Source: an uncultured Erysipelotrichaceae bacterium
GTDB lineage: Bacteria; Bacillota_I; Bacilli_A; RFN20; CAG-826
Reading direction: 5' to 3'
NCBI GenBank assembly: GCA_902799855.1
Contig: CADCCA010000013.1
Coordinates: 1-21,779 of the forward strand
DNA length: 21,779 bases
Position numbers and translations under genes: made by a program. The notes beneath the pieces are model-generated. The model had not been told where the DNA came from, made no database searches, and saw nothing but the letters and a program-made list of their open reading frames with translations. Below, one piece after another: positions 15,828 through 21,779 of this stretch. Position 1 is the first letter of the stretch; every line of letters begins with the position of its first letter.

Positions 15828-17658
15828 CGTAAACAACCTCCTGTTTCTCTATAGATTTTGTCATTAATAAACCGATTTCTTCCTTTGTGGTTGTTCTGGC
15901 ATCGACAATGCCTGCAACTTTACCACCAGAAAGAACGAGGATTCTATCGCTTAAAGCAAGAAGAACATCTAAGTCTTCACCAACGAAAATAACAGCGGTT
16001 CCGTTCTCTTTTTGCTTGTTTAATAAATCGTAAATAGTGTAGGAGGACTTAATATCAAGACCTCTAACTGGATAAGCAACCATTAAAACTTTTGGAGAAG
16101 AAGATATTTCTCTACCAACAAGTAACTTTTGGATATTACCACCAGAAAGATTTCTCACTGGTGTTTTTAAGTTAGGAGTCACAACTTCTAACTCATCAAC
16201 GATTTCTTCTGCTAAGTGCTGTGGTTTCTTTCTATTTAAGAAGATAGAATGACCTTTTCTAAAACTTCTTAGCATCATGTTATCGATGATGTCCATGTTT
16301 CCAACTAAGCCCATACCTAGTCTATCTTCAGGAACGAAAGATAATTTGATGCCTAAATTTCTAATCTCAATTGGTTTTTTATTTCTTAGATCAATAATTT
16401 CATCTTCGTAGAACACGATTTTTTCGTTATTGACCATTTCTTTAATTTTCTTATTGCTGACATGTCTTAAATCGAGTTTTTCTTTGCTATCAGCGTCATA
16501 GAAAGCACCTTCTTCAGCGAGGGCTCTAATTTGTTTAATGTTTTTGTGAAAGAATGTCACGGGTCTATTCTTTTTGGGATTGTGGAAGACGATATCGCCT
16601 CCATCAATTCTGATTAAGCCCGCAATAGAATCGAGTAATTCTTTTTGACCATTACCAGCAATACCAGCAATACCTAAAATCTCTCCGCCTCTTGCGACGA
16701 AACTTATGTTTTCTAACTTTTTAACGTTTTCTCTATTTGTGTAAGATAAGTTATTCACAAACAGTCTGTTATGTGGATTCTTAACTTCTGGGCGGTTGAT
16801 ATTAAGTTCAATTTTTCTACCAACCATCATTTCAGTTAATTCTTTTTCGTTTGTTTCTTTAGTGACCACGCTTCCAGCGTATTCGCCTTTTCTTAAAACA
16901 GAAACACGATCAGATATCTCTAAAACTTCATTGAGTTTATGAGTAATGATAATGATGGATTTGCCTTGAGCGGACATGTTTCTCAAGACATTGAATAATT
17001 TTTTGGTTTCTTGTGGTGTCAGAACCGCAGTTGGTTCATCGAGAATTAAAATATCGACACCCTTATAAAGAGCTTTAACAATTTCTAAAGTCTGCTTTTC
17101 ACTAACAGACATTTCATAAACCTTTTTATCAGGGTCCACTTCAAAACCGTATTTCTTACAGATCTTAATAATTCTACGTTTCGCTTCCTCAAGATTATAA
17201 GATTTGGAATCTTTGATTCTCTTGTTATATTTTTTGAGTTCCTCTTTAGTAGGTTCTCTACCTTCTTCTTTAATCTTTGCAAGCTTAGCGTCTTCTTTTT
17301 CCCTAGTGGCGTCTTCTTGTTTTTTGTAATCTTCTTTTGTTAAACCTAAAATCACATTTTCTTTCGCTGTGAAAATATCCACCAATTTGAAGTGCTGGTG
17401 AATCATGCCAATGTGATAGTTATAAGCGTCGGCCGGAGAATGAATTGAAGCTTCTTCTCCATTAACAAAAATTTGGCCTTCATCAGGATAATAAATGCCA
17501 ACCGCGGTATTCATTAATGATGTTTTGCCAGATCCGTTTTCGCCTAAAACTGCTAAAATTTCTCCCTTTCTAAGTTCGAGAGAAACATTTTTGTTAGCAA
17601 CTTTGTGACCAAAAGCTTTGCTAATGTTAACAAACTGTAATGCGATTTGGTTTTCCAT
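15802..17658 (-). CDS. Nucleoside ABC transporter, tandem ATP-binding protein (NupO/YufO-like) with two insertions
   Basis: Two ABC ATPase domains in one chain, as in BmpA-type and sugar importers. Domain 1: Walker A GENGSGKTS (39-47), signature-like MSVSEKQT (183-190), Walker B ILILDEPT (203-210), switch His240. Domain 2: degenerate Walker A GIAGNGQKE (332-340), good signature LSGGNIQK (504-511), Walker B region VLMVAYPVRGLD (524-535) where relatives usually have a Gln-Pro-Thr form. At 618 residues it is about 100 longer than usual (505-515). The extra length is a charged Lys/Glu segment at about 108-155 and a segment at about 360-432 in domain 2. No Shine-Dalgarno precedes ATG; a C-rich hairpin arm lies there instead. 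Confidence 0.92.
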   Translation of the reverse strand: MENQIALQFVNISKAFGHKVANKNVSLELRKGEILAVLGENGSGKTSLMNTAVGIYYPDEGQIFVNGEEASIHSPADAYNYHIGMIHQHFKLVDIFTAKENVILGLTKEDYKKQEDATREKEDAKLAKIKEEGREPTKEELKKYNKRIKDSKSYNLEEAKRRIIKICKKYGFEVDPDKKVYEMSVSEKQTLEIVKALYKGVDILILDEPTAVLTPQETKKLFNVLRNMSAQGKSIIIITHKLNEVLEISDRVSVLRKGEYAGSVVTKETNEKELTEMMVGRKIELNINRPEVKNPHNRLFVNNLSYTNRENVKKLENISFVARGGEILGIAGIAGNGQKELLDSIAGLIRIDGGDIVFHNPKKNRPVTFFHKNIKQIRALAEEGAFYDADSKEKLDLRHVSNKKIKEMVNNEKIVFYEDEIIDLRNKKPIEIRNLGIKLSFVPEDRLGMGLVGNMDIIDNMMLRSFRKGHSIFLNRKKPQHLAEEIVDELEVVTPNLKTPVRNLSGGNIQKLLVGREISSSPKVLMVAYPVRGLDIKSSYTIYDLLNKQKENGTAVIFVGEDLDVLLALSDRILVLSGGKVAGIVDARTTTKEEIGLLMTKSIEKQEVVYDVNENEEE

Positions 17659-17666
17659 AAAAATAA

Positions 17667-17698
17667 GGGGGTTTGGCCGTAATTAAACAGCCAAACCC
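17667..17698 (-). other. Intercistronic hairpin between the binding lipoprotein and ATPase genes
   Basis: Perfect 9-bp inverted repeat (17669-17677 / 17690-17698; on the - strand GGGTTTGGC ... GCCAAACCC) with a 12-base loop, followed by CC then TTATTTTT and the ATG of the ATPase gene 8-10 bases on. It could be a weak terminator or an RNA-stability element that keeps the binding protein made in excess, common in importer operons. Confidence 0.65.
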
Positions 17699-17715
17699 AT
17701 TATTTCTTTTTCTAA

Positions 17716-19032
17716 TTAGAATCTTGTGTCTAATAAGTTGATGCCATCGATTTGGATATCGAAGTATGGAGCAGAACGGAATTTGGATTCTTGGAATTCA
17801 CCGTTTGCAACGACTTCTGTATCTGGGGTGTAGGCTGGATCGCTATCGACATCAGCCATATAGGATGTTAAGTGACCATTAGCATCGACTGTAGCAGCGG
17901 TATTAACACCGAAGTCACCTTCAGCACCTGATGGTGGAACAACAGTGACTGTGAATTTGCTTGTGTCAAAGACTTTTAATGAACCGTTGGCGAGTTGTTT
18001 TTTAACGTTGTTGACGTATTCAGCTGTTTCGGCAGTGGAGGCTTTCTTACCTAAATCAGAGATTAAGACAGAACCATCTGCTCTTGTACCGGTTGTATCG
18101 GCGGCCATGGCTTCGCCACCCGCGACGGATTCAACCATCTTGACATAGTATGGAGCCCAGTTAATTCTGGAGTTAACTAAGTATGTCTTTGGAGCGCTTT
18201 CTTCGGTGGAACCATTGTAGGAAACGTTTGGAATACCATTTTGTTCACAAGCTGTTGGAGCACCTAAAGAGTCAGCGTGTTGAGAAATAAGGACAGCGCC
18301 TTTTTCTTTTAATTTAATAGCACCGTTCTTTTCAGCGGTTTCATCGTACCAGGAACCAGTGAATGTGACGTCCATTGTGACATCTTCAACGACGGATTTA
18401 ACGCCTAAATACCATGATGTATAACCGGAAATAACTTCGGCATATGTGAAAGCACCAATGTAGCCAACTTTAGAGGCAACTTTTGGATCTTTTTCTTTCA
18501 TGTCTTTTAATTTAAGACCAGCAACAACGCCAGCTAAATAACGGCCTTCATAAATGGAAGCAAAACCATTGTGGTAGTTGCTTAATTTTTCTGTATGGGC
18601 TTTTGTGCCAGTAGCGTGATGGAATTGAACGCTTGGGAATTCTCTGGCGGCTTGGATCATATAGTCTTCATGGCCAAAGGAATCGGCGAAAATGACGTTA
18701 CAGCCAGCGTTGACCATTTCGGAAGCGGTTTGATAGCAGGTGCTATCTTCGCCAATACCAGTTCTAACTAAGACTTGGTCTTCTCTTAGTCCTAATGCAA
18801 CTCTCGCTTCTTCCATAGAATCGATGAAGTTTTTGTCGTATGTTGAGTTTGTGTCGTGTAAACAAATAAGACCGACTTTAACTTTTGAATAGTCTAAATC
18901 TTTGTTTACTTGGAGTTCATAGGTATCACCAGTTTTAATGTCGTAGGATACGCTACCGCCATTTGCTGCACAAGCGGCGAGAGCACCAACTGCGATCAAG
19001 GAAAGTAATGATAATTTAATAGCTGTTTTCAT
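17716..19032 (-). CDS. BmpA/NupN-type nucleoside-binding lipoprotein
   Basis: Extracellular substrate-binding subunit of the ABC importer. The N-terminus is a lipoprotein signal with lipobox ALAAC (Cys21). A type I periplasmic-binding fold follows: KVGLICLHDTNSTYDKNF (52-69) is the usual opening of the Bmp family, then DSFGHEDY, a substrate-region YEGRYLAGVVAGL, and KVGYIGAFTYAEV. The C-terminal 100 residues are longer than in TmpC/PnrA (about 350 residues); total here is 438. AGGAGG (complement of 19039-19044) lies 6 bases before ATG. First gene of the operon, behind a guanine-class riboswitch, which argues for purine nucleoside (guanosine/inosine) uptake. Confidence 0.92.
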   Translation of the reverse strand: MKTAIKLSLLSLIAVGALAACAANGGSVSYDIKTGDTYELQVNKDLDYSKVKVGLICLHDTNSTYDKNFIDSMEEARVALGLREDQVLVRTGIGEDSTCYQTASEMVNAGCNVIFADSFGHEDYMIQAAREFPSVQFHHATGTKAHTEKLSNYHNGFASIYEGRYLAGVVAGLKLKDMKEKDPKVASKVGYIGAFTYAEVISGYTSWYLGVKSVVEDVTMDVTFTGSWYDETAEKNGAIKLKEKGAVLISQHADSLGAPTACEQNGIPNVSYNGSTEESAPKTYLVNSRINWAPYYVKMVESVAGGEAMAADTTGTRADGSVLISDLGKKASTAETAEYVNNVKKQLANGSLKVFDTSKFTVTVVPPSGAEGDFGVNTAATVDANGHLTSYMADVDSDPAYTPDTEVVANGEFQESKFRSAPYFDIQIDGINLLDTRF

Positions 19033-19054
19033 TATGTACCTCCTAATTAATTAA

Positions 19055-19081
19055 TAAAAAACGGCCTTCGTAATGAAAGCC
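19055..19081 (-). terminator. Riboswitch-controlled terminator (expression platform)
   Basis: On the - strand GGCTTTC (19081-19075), loop ATTAC, GAAGGCC (19069-19063): 7 base pairs including one G-U, followed by G and TTTTTT (to 19055). It lies between the aptamer and the Shine-Dalgarno of the lipoprotein gene, with no gene between, so it can only act as an attenuator. Its TACGAAG stretch is complementary to the 5' P1 strand of the aptamer. Confidence 0.85.
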
Positions 19082-19092
19082 TCTTCTACAAA

Positions 19093-19125
19093 ATACAAAA
19101 AACAATCGCATCGGATTTTTTGTAT
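19093..19125 (-). other. Spacer hairpin between aptamer and terminator
   Basis: Perfect 10-bp inverted repeat ATACAAAAAA (19093-19102) / TTTTTTGTAT (19116-19125) with a 13-base loop, just downstream of P1 in the transcript. It would bring the aptamer and the terminator close together. Confidence 0.55.
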
Positions 19126-19127
19126 GG

Positions 19128-19190
19128 TTCGTAGTACCACATTATACGGTGTGGTGTAGAGACTTCCCTCCAATTAGGGAATTATACGAA
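19128..19190 (-). promoter_or_regulatory. Guanine-class purine riboswitch aptamer
   Basis: Read on the - strand: P1 TTCGT, junction ATAAT, P2 TTCCCT/AGGGAA (19181-19164), junction J2/3 GTCTCTACA (19163-19155), P3 CCACA/TGTGG (19154-19137), J3/1 TACT (19136-19133), P1 ACGAA. This matches the purine aptamer layout, including the GG in loop 2 and CC in loop 3 that form the kissing contact. The specificity base equivalent to position 74 is C (complement of 19134), predicting guanine over adenine. J2/3 has C where most members have the second U (position 48), a base usually flipped out. Loop lengths differ slightly from the Bacillus xpt type, so 2'-deoxyguanosine or another guanine analogue is not fully excluded. 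Confidence 0.9.
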
Positions 19191-19212
19191 GTCAAAGGAC
19201 ACGTCCCTTGAC
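19191..19212 (-). other. Long hairpin at the 5' end of the riboswitch leader
   Basis: Inverted repeat GTCAAAGGAC (19191-19200) / GTCCCTTGAC (19203-19212), ten pairs (one G-U in RNA) with a minimal loop, directly adjoining P1. From the predicted promoter it would be the very first structure of the RNA, so it may protect the 5' end or stack on P1. Confidence 0.7.
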
Positions 19213-19218
19213 GCCTTT

Positions 19219-19247
19219 ATTATGGTTCATTAAATATCAAAAGTAAA
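19219..19247 (-). promoter_or_regulatory. Promoter of the riboswitch / nucleoside importer operon
   Basis: On the - strand TTTACT (19247-19242, 4 of 6) and CATAAT (19224-19219, 5 of 6) with exactly 17 bases between. Transcription would start near 19212, at the 5' hairpin just before the aptamer. Confidence 0.7.
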
Positions 19248-19281
19248 CACCAAAAAATGCGATCTTATCAATGATAAAATG

Positions 19282-19324
19282 AAAAAAGTCGCGTGTTATA
19301 TTTAATCAAGGATTTACACGCGAC
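19282..19324 (-). terminator. Rho-independent terminator after apt
   Basis: On the - strand GTCGCGTGT (19324-19316) and ACACGCGAC (19296-19288), a perfect 9-bp GC-rich stem with a 19-base loop, then TTTTTT. It lies 28 bases after apt and separates it from the importer promoter. The 320-base gap 19033-19352 is fully explained by this terminator plus the promoter and riboswitch leader of the importer. Confidence 0.9.
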
Positions 19325-19352
19325 AAAAGTTTTCAAATTTTTTATTTTGTTA

Positions 19353-19904
19353 CTAATAAGCTTCGACTGGAACGATAGAAATTACTGGGTATTTTTCGAG
19401 TACTTTTCTACCTTTGAGAGGAGTTAATTCGATATAGAACATGACACCTGCGACAGTGGCTCCACTTCTTTCAACAAGTTCACATAATGCTTTAGCGGAT
19501 CCGCCTGTTGCTAATAAGTCGTCAACCACTAAAACTTTATCTCCTGGTTTGATGGAATCTTCTGAAACGATAAGAGTGGCGGTGCCGTATTCCAAATTGT
19601 ATGAAACACAGTTACCTGGTCTTGGAAGTTTGCCAGGTTTTCTAGCGATAACCACACCCTTTTGAGTTAACAACCCAAGAGTTGGTCCAAATAAGAAACC
19701 TCTTGCTTCTGGACAAACGATTTTATCGAATTGAATATTGCTCTCTTTTAATTCGTCTACCATCACTTCGAATACTTTTTTTAAGTATTCAGGATTTTCA
19801 AATACTGGAGTAATATCCTTAAAAATGATTCCTGGTTTTGGAAATCCAGGCACGTCTCTAATATAATTTTCCGCTTGGGCAATAACTTCTTGTTTTTTAG
19901 TCAT
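19353..19904 (-). CDS. apt: Adenine phosphoribosyltransferase
   Basis: Converts adenine with PRPP into AMP. The PRPP motif is VLVVDDLLATGGS (124-136), of the adenine type; FPKPGIIFKDITPVF (21-35) is the N-terminal APRT block and ARKPGKLPRPG (87-97) followed by LEYGTATL (104-111) is the adenine-binding/flexible loop region. Length 183 is slightly above the usual 170-175. AGAGGT lies about 8 bases before ATG. The gene stands alone, with its own promoter and terminator, between the nucleoside importer and the uracil genes, completing the set of purine salvage enzymes in this window. Confidence 0.95.
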   Translation of the reverse strand: MTKKQEVIAQAENYIRDVPGFPKPGIIFKDITPVFENPEYLKKVFEVMVDELKESNIQFDKIVCPEARGFLFGPTLGLLTQKGVVIARKPGKLPRPGNCVSYNLEYGTATLIVSEDSIKPGDKVLVVDDLLATGGSAKALCELVERSGATVAGVMFYIELTPLKGRKVLEKYPVISIVPVEAY

Positions 19905-19928
19905 GGTATGTACCTCTCAACACGTATC

Positions 19929-19957
19929 ATTGTATAGCAAAGAAGTGGGGCTATAAA
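19929..19957 (-). promoter_or_regulatory. Probable apt promoter
   Basis: On the - strand TTTATA (19957-19952, 4 of 6) and TACAAT (19934-19929, 5 of 6), 17 bases apart, about 25 bases before the apt ATG. A TGC just before the -10 region may add an extended -10 contact. Confidence 0.5.
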
Positions 19958-20063
19958 TATTTTTTTGTGGTCATTTTTTTCGTCCTGTTGTGACAATTTT
20001 GCGATTAAGTTACATCTTTGAAAATTTCTTGAAAAAATGTTTTGCAATATCGTGTGTATGTGG

Positions 20064-20203
20064 TAATCTTTTAGGCAAAGAATTGCGTATGGAATTGAGA
20101 TGTAAGAGAACCGAAAATCCCCACTCACTAGGGGGTTTCTTCCCTCTCTTCACCGGTTCTGTCGCTATTCATTATTGTTAATTGGCCCGCTTGTTGTCGG
20201 GTC
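20064..20203 (+). promoter_or_regulatory. Structured leader of the uracil permease-upp operon (attenuator-like)
   Basis: The 325-base gap 19905-20230 holds the apt promoter on one strand and this leader on the other. A weak promoter may lie at TTGCAA (20042-20047) with TAATCT (20064-20069) behind a TG. After it: a small hairpin GCAA-AGAA-TTGC (20075-20086); AATCCCC (20116-20122) pairing with GGGGGTT (20131-20137); an enclosing stem AGAACCG (20107-20113) / CGGTTCT (20154-20160); then a terminator at 20184. AAGAGA (20104-20109) can instead pair with TCTCTT (20145-20150), and GAACCGA can pair, with one mismatch, with the terminator's TCGGGTC. I see no typical PyrR-binding loop. The ligand or factor is unknown. 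Confidence 0.55.
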
Positions 20204-20211
20204 TTTTTTTT
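20184..20211 (+). terminator. Attenuator terminator before the uracil permease gene
   Basis: GGCCCG (20184-20189) / CGGGTC (20198-20203), six pairs with one G-U, an 8-base loop, then eight T (20204-20211). It ends 19 bases before the permease ATG and 5 before its Shine-Dalgarno. With no + strand gene upstream that needs ending, it should act within the leader. Confidence 0.85.
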
Positions 20212-20230
20212 GCTCGAAAGGAGAAACGTT

Positions 20231-21709
20231 ATGGCAAAAAACAATCTAGTCTACGATGTCGAAGATAAGCCAGGTTGGGGAAAAACTATCGTCTTCGCAT
20301 TGCAACAACTCTTAGCCATTATGGCTGCTACTATTGCTGTTCCAATGATTGTCGGCAATGGTATGAGCACATCCGCTGCTTTGTTCGGCGCTGGTGTTGG
20401 TACAATCGTTTATTTACTTTTCACAAAATCTAAATCACCTGTCTTCTTGGGAAGCTCCTTCGCTTTCTTAGGAAGTATGTTCGCTGCCTTTGATGGTGCG
20501 ATCGGTTATGGAACACTCGGTTTCCTCGGTCTTATCATTGGTGCGATTTTTGCTGGTTTAGTTTATGTCATCCTTGCTTTAATTTGTAAAAAATTCGGTA
20601 CAGGCTGGATTTCAAAACTCATGCCTGCCGTTGTTATTGGTCCAACAGTCGCAATCATCGGCTTAAGCTTATCAGTTAACGCCGTTGGTAATGTCTTTGG
20701 TTATAGTGACGCCAAAGTCTTCGTTGCTACAGAAGGCGAAATCAACTTACACGTCTTTATGTGCATCCTTGTTGGCCTTGTCACATTATTCACAGTTATC
20801 ATTACATCGGTCTTCAGCAAACCAAAGGGTTTCTTAAGATTAATCCCATTCGTCGTCGGTATCGGTGTTGGTTACCTCTTCGCCTTAGGTTTAACAGGTA
20901 TTGGTTACGCCGTTGGTGATAAAGGTGATTTCTTAAAAATTATTGATTTCGATGTCTTTAAAAATGCCGGCTGGGACAAATTCGTTGGTGGCTGGTGCCC
21001 AGAATTCACATTCATCAAAGGCTTTGAAACATTCAAAGATTCCGGTAACTTCGCTAACTTTGGTCCATATTTAGGCACTCTTGCTGTTGCTTATGTTCCA
21101 GTCGCATTCGTCGTCTTTGCTGAACACATTGCTGACCACAAGAACTTAAGTTCTATCATTGGTCGTGACTTATTAGAAGAACCAGGCTTACACAGAACGC
21201 TCCTTGGTGATGGCGTTGGTTCAATGGCCGGTGCCTTCTTCGGTGGTGCATGTAACACAACATATGGTGAATCCGTTGGTTGTGTTGCTATCTCTGGCAA
21301 TGCTTCCATTAGAACAATCTGGACAACTGCTGCTATGGCTATTGTCCTCAGCTTCTTCTTACCATTCTCATCATTACTCGCTTCCATCCCAACTCCAGTT
21401 ATGGGTGGTGTTTGTATCGCCTTATATGGCTTCATCGCTGTCTCTGGCTTAAAGATGATTCAAAAAGTCGACCTCAACGAAAACAGAAACTTATTCGTTG
21501 TTTCCGTTATCTTAATCGCTGGTGTTGGCGGCTTCTCCATGAAGTTCGTCTTACCAAATGATGCTGGTGTTATCACATTAACAGAAGTCGCATGTGCTTT
21601 AATTCTTGGTATAATTACTAATGTAGTAGTAAATTTAGGCAAGAAAAATAAAGAACTTCCTGAAAATGCTGCTGCCGAAGAACCAGCTGAACAACCAAAA
21701 GAGGAATAA
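20231..21709 (+). CDS. uraA: Uracil permease (UraA/PyrP-like, NAT/NCS2 family)
   Basis: Membrane uracil importer, proton-coupled in characterised relatives. About 14 hydrophobic segments are present. Family motifs: VFAEHIADHKNL (295-306), with the Glu/His pair (Glu298, His299) of the uracil site, and CNTTYGESVG (341-350), the NAT signature with Glu347. The start at ATG 20231 is set by AAAGGAG (20217-20223); an upstream TTG at 20210 would run into the terminator T run and is rejected. The 492 residues exceed the usual 430; the extra is a long loop around 225-280 and an acidic, Pro/Glu-rich C-terminal tail (PENAAAEEPAEQPKEE). upp follows after 3 bases, which supports uracil as substrate. Confidence 0.93.
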   Translation: MAKNNLVYDVEDKPGWGKTIVFALQQLLAIMAATIAVPMIVGNGMSTSAALFGAGVGTIVYLLFTKSKSPVFLGSSFAFLGSMFAAFDGAIGYGTLGFLGLIIGAIFAGLVYVILALICKKFGTGWISKLMPAVVIGPTVAIIGLSLSVNAVGNVFGYSDAKVFVATEGEINLHVFMCILVGLVTLFTVIITSVFSKPKGFLRLIPFVVGIGVGYLFALGLTGIGYAVGDKGDFLKIIDFDVFKNAGWDKFVGGWCPEFTFIKGFETFKDSGNFANFGPYLGTLAVAYVPVAFVVFAEHIADHKNLSSIIGRDLLEEPGLHRTLLGDGVGSMAGAFFGGACNTTYGESVGCVAISGNASIRTIWTTAAMAIVLSFFLPFSSLLASIPTPVMGGVCIALYGFIAVSGLKMIQKVDLNENRNLFVVSVILIAGVGGFSMKFVLPNDAGVITLTEVACALILGIITNVVVNLGKKNKELPENAAAEEPAEQPKEE

Positions 21710-21712
21710 TTA

Positions 21713-21779
21713 ATGGCTTACAAAGAATTTAAAAACGTAACCATCCTTGACCACCCTCTTATCGCCCACAAGATCACAA
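21713..21779 (+). CDS. upp: Uracil phosphoribosyltransferase, 5' end only
   Basis: Cut by the window end. The visible 22 residues (MAYKEFKNVTILDHPLIAHK and onward) carry the DHPLIAHKIT motif that opens bacterial Upp proteins, which convert uracil with PRPP into UMP. It begins 3 bases after the uracil permease stop; GAGGAA inside the end of the permease gene is the likely ribosome site. The pairing of permease and Upp forms a complete uracil salvage operon. Confidence 0.88.
   Translation, partial: MAYKEFKNVTILDHPLIAHKIT

Noticed and set aside
20104..20160. PyrR-binding attenuator loop
   Set aside because: The expected purine-rich binding loop (CCNGNGAGG type) is absent from this leader, so I describe it only as an unassigned structure.
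19990..20181. 63-codon open frame in the uracil operon leader (possible leader peptide)
   Set aside because: Begins at GTG with no ribosome site, crosses the leader hairpins, and shows no stalling-type or family sequence. The RNA structure explains the region better.

Overview
The window reads as a chromosomal segment of a low-GC Bacillota, most likely a Bacilli lineage near the walled or reduced relatives of Mollicutes. This is inferred from A/T-rich codon use, Shine-Dalgarno sites of the AGGAGG type, and the Bacilli gene order yidC-jag-mnmE-tatD-rnmV-rsmA-ispE-glmU found near the replication origin. TGA is a true stop (tatD, rnmV) and Trp is TGG, so this is standard code 11 and not Mycoplasma or Spiroplasma. 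Isoprenoids appear to come from the MEP route (ispE).

Layout. (1) 1-6113, + strand: yidC (broken by one frameshift near 1335-1344), the RNA-binding protein jag/khpB, a terminator, then a tightly packed run mnmE, tatD, rnmV, rsmA with 1-4 base overlaps or a 1-base gap. (2) 6158-10159, + strand: ispE, a GlmU-like uridylyltransferase that lacks its acetyltransferase half, a small repeat protein, a ROK sugar kinase and a second sugar-phosphate nucleotidylyltransferase, ended by a terminator. This looks like a sugar-activation / envelope-precursor cluster. (3) 10291-13589, + strand: a P-loop kinase, a GMP synthase made only of the ATP-pyrophosphatase part, hpt, xpt and a formate/nitrite-type channel. 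(4) 13618-19324, - strand: a four-gene BmpA/Nup-type nucleoside ABC importer preceded by a guanine-class riboswitch with its own promoter and terminator. (5) 19353-19957, - strand: apt with its own promoter and terminator. (6) 20076-21779, + strand: a structured leader ending in a terminator, then a uracil permease and the start of upp.

How they work together. From about 10.7 kb to the end almost everything serves nucleobase and nucleoside salvage: import of nucleosides (ABC system) and uracil (permease), and conversion of hypoxanthine/guanine, xanthine, adenine and uracil to nucleotides by four phosphoribosyltransferases, with GMP synthase linking XMP to GMP. Control seems to be largely at RNA level: a guanine riboswitch on the importer and a separate, unassigned attenuator-like leader on the uracil genes.

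Most interesting points: the yidC frameshift; the truncated GlmU that also has Gly in place of the usual Arg of the GTRM motif; GMP synthase without a glutaminase domain; a riboswitch whose 5' P1 strand is complementary to the terminator as well as to its own 3' P1 strand; mutually exclusive hairpins before the P-loop kinase gene; and the uracil-operon leader, which lacks a recognisable PyrR site. No mobile element, CRISPR array, tRNA or rRNA was seen.
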